The translations under genes were made by a program, and so were the position numbers. From an uncultured Woeseiaceae bacterium (GTDB lineage Bacteria; Pseudomonadota; Gammaproteobacteria; Steroidobacterales; Woeseiaceae), in the NCBI GenBank assembly GCA_947259985.1, contig CAMYOJ010000014.1:1-48227 (forward strand): a DNA stretch of 48,227 nucleotides. Direction: 5' to 3'. Positions 1 through 6,096 of the stretch are shown here, piece after piece. Position 1 is the first letter of the stretch, and every line of letters starts with the position of its first letter. The notes below the pieces were generated by a model, which saw only the letters and a list, made by a program, of their open reading frames with translations, was not told the origin of the DNA and ran no database searches.

Positions 1-33
1 ATATTGTGAAATATACGAACACTATATGGAACG

Positions 34-789
34 ATGTCCGAGAAATCACCCCCGCGTGGCGCCCAGGCGGCTCTGCGCGCAGTTCGTCTGCTGAAGTTAT
101 TCACGCCCGAACGGCCAGAGCTGCAGCTCGCCGAGATCAGCGATCTTGCAGGACTCAACAAGACCACGGCGCACCGCCTGCTGCAGGCATTGCATAGCGA
201 GTCACTTCTCGACAGGAATCATGACAGCGGCGCCTACCGCCTGGGACCCGTGCTTATGGCGCTGGGAGTGCAGGCGCTGTCGAGCAATGACCTCAGGCTG
301 CGCGCACGGCCGCTGTTGAAAAGCCTGGCCAGCGAGAGCGGTGAAACGGCGACGCTCGAGGTACCGATCGAAGACACGATGTTGATACTCGACGAGGTAA
401 CGAGCAGCCATTTCGTGGGCGCTGCGGGCAATGTGGGCACGCGCTGGCCAATACATGCCACATCCACGGGGAAGGCATTGATCGCTTTCGACGAGCACGG
501 AACGCGCCGTATCGGAGACGAGCTTTGCGAGCTCACGAGCCATACGATCACGAACCGCAGTCAGCTCGAGGCGGAACTCGACGAAATTCGTCGACGAGGA
601 TACGCGGAGACCGTCGACGAACTCGAAGACGGGTTCTCGGGTGTCGGCGCGGTCGTGCGCAGCCGCACGGGAGAGGTGCTCGGTGCACTGTCGATCTGCG
701 GACCGACGCAGCGCTTGTCCACAACGCGCCGGTGCCGTCTGGGCGCGATGCTCAAGGATGCCGCCGAGCGACTGCAGCCGTGCTATTGA
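34..789 (+). CDS. IclR-family transcriptional regulator
   Basis: This is a 251-residue one-component regulator of the IclR family. Residues about 10-70 form the winged helix-turn-helix; the recognition region reads AGLNKTTAHRLLQAL (39-53), which is typical of the family. Residues about 75-250 match the IclR effector-binding domain, including the stretch STGKALIAF. Length is normal. ATG at 34 is preceded by an A+T-rich leader with GGAACG just upstream, so the start is plausible, though the promoter may lie partly outside the window. It sits directly upstream of, and in the same orientation as, the polyamine operon that starts at 846. Control of that operon is the natural inference, but the ligand cannot be read from the sequence. 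Some IclR proteins respond to aromatic or short organic acids instead. Confidence 0.9.
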   Translation: MSEKSPPRGAQAALRAVRLLKLFTPERPELQLAEISDLAGLNKTTAHRLLQALHSESLLDRNHDSGAYRLGPVLMALGVQALSSNDLRLRARPLLKSLASESGETATLEVPIEDTMLILDEVTSSHFVGAAGNVGTRWPIHATSTGKALIAFDEHGTRRIGDELCELTSHTITNRSQLEAELDEIRRRGYAETVDELEDGFSGVGAVVRSRTGEVLGALSICGPTQRLSTTRRCRLGAMLKDAAERLQPCY

Positions 790-804
790 GAAATGACGCC
801 ATGG

Positions 805-810
805 TAGAAT
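805..810 (+). promoter_or_regulatory. Candidate -10 box for the polyamine operon
   Basis: TAGAAT lies in the 56-bp gap between the IclR gene and puuD, 35 nt before the puuD start, and a GC-rich stretch follows it. No good -35 box is visible, so an activator may be needed. The same TAGAAT-plus-GC pattern precedes the acyl-CoA ligase at 21366. Confidence 0.4.
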
Positions 811-845
811 TCGCCGCAACCAGCCGGTAACGAACAAAGAGCTTT

Positions 846-1610
846 ATGTACCCGAAACCACTCATAGGCGTGCCGGCAGACCGACGTGTGATCGACCCAC
901 ATCCGTTCCAGATGGTCGGTGAGAAATATCTTGCGGCGCTGATCAACGGCGCGGACGCGCTGCCATTGATGGTGCCTGTCATGCCTGACGATGTGGATAT
1001 CGACGAGCTGCTGCAGCAGTTCGACGGCATTTTCCTGACGGGCAGCTACTCGAACGTCGAGCCGCATCACTACGATGGCGAACCGAGCGAGGAGGGCACG
1101 CTGCATGATCCTCATCGGGATGCCGTTACGCTGCCGCTCGTCAAAAGGGCGCTCGAGTGCGGCGTGCCTGTGTTCGCGGTGTGCCGAGGTTTCCAGGAAC
1201 TTAACGTAGCGCTGGGCGGGTCGCTGCACCAAAAAGTTCACGAGGTGGAGGGATACAACAATCATCTCGAGAACAAGGCTGACCCGCTGGAGACGCAATA
1301 CGGACCGTCGCATGCCGTTACTCTTGTCGAAGGTGGGCTGCTACGCAACCTGGCGGGTACCGACAGCGCCATAGTCAATTCGTTGCACGCACAGGGCGTC
1401 GCACGCCTCGCGAAGGGCGTAAGCGTCGAGGCTGTGGCGGACGATGGCCTGATCGAGGCGTTTCGCGTCGACGGGGTGCAAGGATTCGCGCTGGCCGTAC
1501 AGTGGCACCCGGAATGGCAGGTTACGGTTACGAAGAACGAGTTCTCAATGCAGATTTTCAAGGCGTTTGGTGACGCGTGCAGGGCACGCGCCGCAGAGCG
1601 ACAGGTGTAA
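846..1610 (+). CDS. puuD: Gamma-glutamyl-gamma-aminobutyrate hydrolase (class I glutamine amidotransferase-like)
   Basis: The 254-residue protein is a peptidase C26 / PuuD-type hydrolase, which in the gamma-glutamylated putrescine route cleaves gamma-glutamyl-GABA to glutamate and GABA. The nucleophile elbow VFAVCRGFQELN puts the catalytic Cys at 113. AVQWHPEW supplies His221 and Glu223, completing the class I amidotransferase triad. GGSLHQKVH after the nucleophile is also typical of PuuD. Length matches the family (about 254 residues in E. coli). It is the first gene of a run in which the next gene starts two bases after its stop. Related peptidase C26 enzymes exist, but the neighbouring PuuA-like synthetase makes this assignment strong. 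Confidence 0.88.
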   Translation: MYPKPLIGVPADRRVIDPHPFQMVGEKYLAALINGADALPLMVPVMPDDVDIDELLQQFDGIFLTGSYSNVEPHHYDGEPSEEGTLHDPHRDAVTLPLVKRALECGVPVFAVCRGFQELNVALGGSLHQKVHEVEGYNNHLENKADPLETQYGPSHAVTLVEGGLLRNLAGTDSAIVNSLHAQGVARLAKGVSVEAVADDGLIEAFRVDGVQGFALAVQWHPEWQVTVTKNEFSMQIFKAFGDACRARAAERQV

Positions 1611-1611
1611 T

Positions 1612-2943
1612 GTGAGTAAGAAAGACGTATTTCAGGCGTGGCTCGAAGAGCGCAATATCGAGGATGTCGAGGCGTTCGTGCCCGATATGGCGGGCTCGGC
1701 GCGCGGTAAGGTCGTACCCGCCGACAAGTTTGGTTCAGGCGACATGAAAATGCCCGAAGCGATTTTTTCGCAGACGATTTCGGGCGACTACATCGATGAC
1801 AAGAACAACGTCGAAGATCGCGACATGTTCCTGGTCCCCGATCCGAAGACACTGCGGCCGGTTCCGTGGGCGAGCGATCCGGCCGCTTCGGTGTTCGTTG
1901 ACTGCTACCACCGCGACGGTTCGACAGTCACGAAATCACCGCGCAACGTATTGCGCAACGTGCTTGCCAAGTTCGAAGCTCGTGGCTGGGTGCCCGTGGT
2001 GGCGCCCGAGGTCGAGTTCTATTTGCTCAGCCCGCATTCCGACCCTAACGAGGAGGCCGAGCCGCCCGAGGGCCGTCTCGGCTGGACCGAAGGCGCGCGC
2101 CAGCCCTATAGCATCGATACGATGAACGACTTCGATCCGTTCATTAACGATGTGTACGCTTATTGCGAGGCGCAGGGCATCCGCATCGACACGCTGTCGC
2201 AGGAAATGGGGCCGGCGCAATTCGAGATCAACTTCCTGCACGGCAACGCCGTCGACAATGCCGACCAGGTATTCCTGTTCAAGCGCACGGTTCGCGAAGC
2301 CGCGATCGAGCACAAGATGCATGCCACGTTCCTGGCAAAACCGATGGCGGGGGATGCCGGAAGCGCGTTGCACATACACCAGAGCGTCATCGACAAGCAG
2401 GGCAACAACGTATTCTCGAAACCGGATGGCGAAGCCAGCGAGCTGTTCTACGGATTCATTGCCGGCCTGCAGCGCTACATGCCTGAAGTGATGCTGATTT
2501 TCGCGCCATACGTAAACTCGTACCGGCGTTTCATGGATCCCTGGGCATCTCCGGTAAACCTTGCCTGGGCGACCGACAACCGCACGGTCGGCCTGCGTGT
2601 GCCCGACTCGAGTCCCGAGGCGCGTCGTGTCGAGAATCGCCTGGCAGGTTCGGATGTTAATCCCTACCTGGTCATCGCGGCGTCACTGGCTTGTGGCTAC
2701 CTGGGCATGGTCGAAGGACTGAAGCCGACCGACTCGATCGAGGGCAGTGGCTACGGCGCGGACTTCGGCCTGCATCGGCACATTTATTCGGCCATTGATG
2801 CCATGCGCGAGAGCGACGCCATGCGCAGTATGCTGGGCGACGACTTCGTGACAGTGTATACGGCGCTCAAAGATCATGAGTACCGGGAATTCCAGGAGAT
2901 CATTACGCCCTATGAGCGTGAGATCCTGATGTTCAATGTCTGA
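1612..2943 (+). CDS. puuA: Gamma-glutamylputrescine synthetase (glutamine synthetase family)
   Basis: This is a glutamine synthetase-fold ligase of the PuuA/GlnA-like group, expected to join glutamate to putrescine with ATP in the cytoplasm. I use GTG 1612 (443 residues), which follows the puuD stop by one base and gives an MSKKDVFQAW start. An upstream TTG at 1567 in the same frame would overlap puuD and add an unlikely leader. Visible motifs are the metal-binding region APEVEFYL, the ammonia/substrate loop MGPAQFEINF, the ATP-site stretch GSALHIHQS, and NRTVGLRVP with the conserved arginine region. The short N-terminal domain and length of about 443 fit PuuA and related glutamyl-polyamine synthetases better than true GlnA (about 469 residues). 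Whether the substrate is putrescine, spermidine or another amine is not decided by sequence. Confidence 0.85.
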   Translation: MSKKDVFQAWLEERNIEDVEAFVPDMAGSARGKVVPADKFGSGDMKMPEAIFSQTISGDYIDDKNNVEDRDMFLVPDPKTLRPVPWASDPAASVFVDCYHRDGSTVTKSPRNVLRNVLAKFEARGWVPVVAPEVEFYLLSPHSDPNEEAEPPEGRLGWTEGARQPYSIDTMNDFDPFINDVYAYCEAQGIRIDTLSQEMGPAQFEINFLHGNAVDNADQVFLFKRTVREAAIEHKMHATFLAKPMAGDAGSALHIHQSVIDKQGNNVFSKPDGEASELFYGFIAGLQRYMPEVMLIFAPYVNSYRRFMDPWASPVNLAWATDNRTVGLRVPDSSPEARRVENRLAGSDVNPYLVIAASLACGYLGMVEGLKPTDSIEGSGYGADFGLHRHIYSAIDAMRESDAMRSMLGDDFVTVYTALKDHEYREFQEIITPYEREILMFNV

Positions 2944-2968
2944 AACCGGAGATCGCTGGAGGTGAACC

Positions 2969-4342
2969 ATGGCAGCTATTGAGAAGCGGTCCCGGCAGGA
3001 CTGGCAGGAACTCGACAAAGAGCATCATTTGCATCCGTTTACGGACCACAAGAGCCTGCACAAGAAACGCTCACGCATCATTTCGCGTGCAGAAGGTGTG
3101 TACATCTATGACGCCGACGGACACCGAATACTGGACGGCATGTCTGGCTTGTGGTGCGTCAATGCGGGATACGGCCGGCAGGAACTCATCGATGCGGCCG
3201 CCGAGCAGATGAAGGAACTGCCGTACTACAACAACTTCTTCCAGTGCGCACACCCACCGTCGATAGAACTGGCGGCGATGCTCAAGGAAGTCAGCCAGCC
3301 ACAATTTAATCGCGTGTTCTTCGCGGGATCGGGTTCGGAATCCAACGACACCATCGTGCGTATGGTGCGGACCTACTGGGACCTCATGGGACAACCTGGC
3401 CGGCATACGATCATCAGTCGCGACAATGCCTATCACGGTTCAACCGTGGCGGCGGCCAGCCTTGGCGGTATGAAGCCGATGCACAAGCAGAGCGGCTTGC
3501 CGATTCCGGGCATCGTGCATGTCGAACAGCCTTACTGGTTCGGCAGCGACCGGAGCCTGTCGCCCGAGGAATTCGGCCTCGCTGCGGCGCGATCGATCGA
3601 AGACAAGATTCGCGAGGTCGGGCCTGACAAGGTAGCGGCCTTCATAGCTGAGCCGATCCAGGGCGCCGGCGGTGTCATCGTGCCGCCCGACAGTTACTGG
3701 CCCGAGGTGCAGCGCATTTGCGATGAGTACGGCATCCTGCTCATATCCGACGAGGTCATCACGGGCTTCGGCCGCCTTGGTGAGTGGTTTGGCGCCGACT
3801 ACTACGGCACCAGGCCGGATTTCATGCCGTTCGCGAAAGGGGTTACCTCTGGTTACCTGCCGCTGGGTGGCGTGTTTGTCAGCGACCGGGTCGCCGACGT
3901 ATTGATAGACAAGGGTGGCGAGTTCTTTCACGGCTACACCTACTCGGGGCATCCGGCTGCGTGCGCCGTGGCCATCGCGAACCTCAGGCTTGTCCAGAAA
4001 GAAGATCTCGTCGAGCGCATCAAGTCGGACATCGGTCCGTACCTGCAGGACAAATGGCGCGCACTGGGCGAGCACGCGCTCGTTGGCGACACGCGCATGG
4101 TCGGTCTCATGGGCGCTTTCGAAATCGTGAAGAGCAAGTCACCGCTCGAGAAGTTCGATGAGAAGCGCGGAGCAGGCGTCGTGTTTCGTGACACGCTCAT
4201 GGAACTGGGAGCATGCATGCGCGCGGTAGGAGACACGATCATCTGCGCGCCGCCGTTCGTGCTGTCGCACGGCGAAGCGGATGAACTCATCGAGAAGACC
4301 TGGAAAGCGCTGGACCAGGCACAAGACCTGCTGTCGGCCTGA
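2969..4342 (+). CDS. spuC: Class III aminotransferase, putrescine/polyamine:pyruvate type
   Basis: The 457-residue protein is a PLP-dependent class III omega-aminotransferase. The PLP lysine is Lys290 in FMPFAKGVTSGYLPLGG, the pyridine-binding Asp is Asp261 in LISDEVITGFGR, and the N-terminal MSGLWCVNAGYGR (58-70) is a signature of the SpuC / omega-amino acid:pyruvate group. Its RBS GGAGGTG lies just before the ATG, and it starts 25 bp after puuA. In Pseudomonas, SpuC moves the amino group of putrescine to pyruvate. Here the enzyme could act on free putrescine or on gamma-glutamylputrescine, replacing the oxidase PuuB, which is absent from this window. The specific substrate is inferred from context. 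Confidence 0.85.
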   Translation: MAAIEKRSRQDWQELDKEHHLHPFTDHKSLHKKRSRIISRAEGVYIYDADGHRILDGMSGLWCVNAGYGRQELIDAAAEQMKELPYYNNFFQCAHPPSIELAAMLKEVSQPQFNRVFFAGSGSESNDTIVRMVRTYWDLMGQPGRHTIISRDNAYHGSTVAAASLGGMKPMHKQSGLPIPGIVHVEQPYWFGSDRSLSPEEFGLAAARSIEDKIREVGPDKVAAFIAEPIQGAGGVIVPPDSYWPEVQRICDEYGILLISDEVITGFGRLGEWFGADYYGTRPDFMPFAKGVTSGYLPLGGVFVSDRVADVLIDKGGEFFHGYTYSGHPAACAVAIANLRLVQKEDLVERIKSDIGPYLQDKWRALGEHALVGDTRMVGLMGAFEIVKSKSPLEKFDEKRGAGVVFRDTLMELGACMRAVGDTIICAPPFVLSHGEADELIEKTWKALDQAQDLLSA

Positions 4343-4357
4343 ACAGGGAGAGAACAC

Positions 4358-5323
4358 GTGGACAAGCACGATAGCGACCATGCCATAGCGCGCGAGAGCC
4401 TGTATGGGACGACGCCCGAGCCGACCTATGCCGGTGTCACGTCGTTCATGCGACGCAAGTACACCAAGGATCTCACCGGCGTCGACGTCGCGGTACTCGG
4501 TGTCCCTCTCGATACGGCGACCACGAACAGGCCCGGCAGCCGCTTTGGCCCCAGGGCGATTCGTAATGCGTCCACGATCATGGCCTGGGAGCGCCCTTAC
4601 GGCATGGAGTTCGACCCGTTTGACAAGCTGGCCGTGGCTGACGTCGGCGATTGCTACTTCGACTTCGGTCGACCGGAGAACGTGCCCGACGAGATCGAGG
4701 CTCATGCCTTCAACATCATCAACGAGGGGCCCTCGCTATTAACGTTGGGTGGCGATCATTTCATCGCCTATCCATTGCTCAAGGCGCATGCCAGCAAACA
4801 CGGCGCGCCATTGTCTCTGCTGCACTTTGATGCACACAGCGATACCTGGTCGGACGAAGACGACCGCATTGATCACGGCACGATGTTCTACTGGGCGGCA
4901 AGAAACGGCATCGTCGACCCGGCGACATCGGTGCAGATCGGCTTGCGCACCACTAATCACGATACGCTCGGTTTCAACGTCATCGATGCGGACACCGTGC
5001 ACGAAAAGGGCGTGGCGGCTGTGGTCGAGCAGGCCCGGCGGCACCTGGGAGACAGGCCCGTCTACGTGAGTTTCGATATCGACTGCCTGGATCCCAGTTT
5101 CGCACCGGGCACGGGCACGCCTGTTTGTGGAGGCCTTTCGAGCCACCAGGCGATGTCCATACTGCGTGGTCTCAAGGGCATCGACGTCGTCGGCATGGAC
5201 GTCGTCGAGGTCGCTCCGGCCTATGACGTCGGTGAGATTACAGCGCTCGCGGCAGCCCACCTGGCGATGGAAATGTTGTACCTGTTCGCTTGTAGCCCGC
5301 GCCGAGAAACAGAAGATCGTTAA
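4358..5323 (+). CDS. speB: Agmatinase-family ureohydrolase
   Basis: A 321-residue manganese ureohydrolase of the arginase/agmatinase fold. All metal ligands are present: His134 in GGDHF, Asp158/His160/Asp162 in HFDAHSD, and Asp240/Asp242 in SFDIDCLDPSFAPGTGTP. The start is GTG 4358 with a GGGAGAG ribosome-binding site; no in-frame ATG nearby fits as well. It is the last gene of the puuD-puuA-spuC run, 15 bp after spuC. Agmatinase would hydrolyse agmatine to putrescine and urea, feeding the upstream enzymes. Guanidinobutyrase and guanidinopropionase share these motifs, and in a catabolic operon either would also fit, so the exact guanidino substrate is uncertain. The gene meets the TetR gene tail to tail with only 6 bp between them. 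Confidence 0.87.
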   Translation: MDKHDSDHAIARESLYGTTPEPTYAGVTSFMRRKYTKDLTGVDVAVLGVPLDTATTNRPGSRFGPRAIRNASTIMAWERPYGMEFDPFDKLAVADVGDCYFDFGRPENVPDEIEAHAFNIINEGPSLLTLGGDHFIAYPLLKAHASKHGAPLSLLHFDAHSDTWSDEDDRIDHGTMFYWAARNGIVDPATSVQIGLRTTNHDTLGFNVIDADTVHEKGVAAVVEQARRHLGDRPVYVSFDIDCLDPSFAPGTGTPVCGGLSSHQAMSILRGLKGIDVVGMDVVEVAPAYDVGEITALAAAHLAMEMLYLFACSPRRETEDR

Positions 5324-5329
5324 CGAAGA

Positions 5330-6007
5330 TCAGCCGGGCACGGAGACCTCGCCGGGCAGGAAAACCCTCACAACCATGTCGGCAATCTCGTCGAGCGTCT
5401 CTTCCGATTCGATATCAATGTCGCTCGAATTGCGCAATTCATTGCCCAACGCAAGCAGTCCACCGGACGACAGGCGGATCATGTTGAATATCAGTCTCGG
5501 GTTACCTTGCGGCGCGACGCCGACGCGCTGCAATTCCTCGATCATTGCAAACGTGGCGTCGAAGAGAGGTCGCAAGTGGTTTTCAATTAGCCAGTCGAGG
5601 CGGGGATTGGGATAGCTGGCCTCCTGCACCATGACCTTGTGCAGGGCCGGCTGGCTCTTCGCGTAATAGACATAGGCGCGAATCAGTGACGTCATACGTT
5701 CTTTCGGGCAGCTCTCCCTGCTGTTCTCGAGTGCCGCGCCGAGCGAGCGCGTGAATTCGCGGAATACCTTGTCCGCAGCAGCGCGCCAAAGCTGGTCCTT
5801 GTTCTTGAAGTGGTAGGTAATCAGCGGATGATGCACGCCGGCACGTTCGGCGATATCGCGTGTCGATGTGCCTTTGAAACCATTTTCCGAAAACGCCTCG
5901 ATCGCCGCGTCCAGCAACTTGTGTTGCGTGACAACACTGCGCTGTTGCTGCTTGCGTGCAGGGCGGTTGCTGCCCGGAACAGTTTCTTGTGACACGATCT
6001 TCGCCAT
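5330..6007 (-). CDS. TetR-family transcriptional regulator
   Basis: A 225-residue TetR regulator. The N-terminal helix-turn-helix is clear at about residues 30-75 (AAIEAFSENGFKGTSTRDIAERAG then HHPLITYHFKNKDQLW). The C-terminal part (about 85-220) is a helical ligand-binding domain with no recognisable ligand signature. A basic Gln-rich leader of about 25 residues precedes the DNA-binding domain. The gene follows the receiver-TonB gene on the same strand after 89 bp and ends 6 bp from speB. A 10-bp inverted repeat just upstream of its ATG suggests autoregulation. The target genes cannot be named. Confidence 0.9.
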   Translation of the reverse strand: MAKIVSQETVPGSNRPARKQQQRSVVTQHKLLDAAIEAFSENGFKGTSTRDIAERAGVHHPLITYHFKNKDQLWRAAADKVFREFTRSLGAALENSRESCPKERMTSLIRAYVYYAKSQPALHKVMVQEASYPNPRLDWLIENHLRPLFDATFAMIEELQRVGVAPQGNPRLIFNMIRLSSGGLLALGNELRNSSDIDIESEETLDEIADMVVRVFLPGEVSVPG

Positions 6008-6013
6008 AAAGCA

Positions 6014-6039
6014 GAATCCCGCTTAGACTAGCGGGATTC
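6014..6039. promoter_or_regulatory. Perfect 10-bp inverted repeat upstream of the TetR gene
   Basis: Arms GAATCCCGCT (6014-6023) and AGCGGGATTC (6030-6039) flank a 6-nt centre. The repeat ends 7 bp before the TetR start codon. It fits a TetR-type autoregulatory operator. It also lies downstream of the receiver-TonB gene and could form a hairpin acting as a terminator, although the T-run after it is poor. Confidence 0.6.
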
Positions 6040-6096
6040 CTAGACTCAATCCAGTGTGCACCTGAAATCGCGCCGATCGCGCGTCGGTGGGCGCCT

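Noticed and set aside
1567-1611. Upstream TTG start for puuA
   Set aside because: It would overlap puuD and add a leader unlike the family; GTG 1612 fits better.
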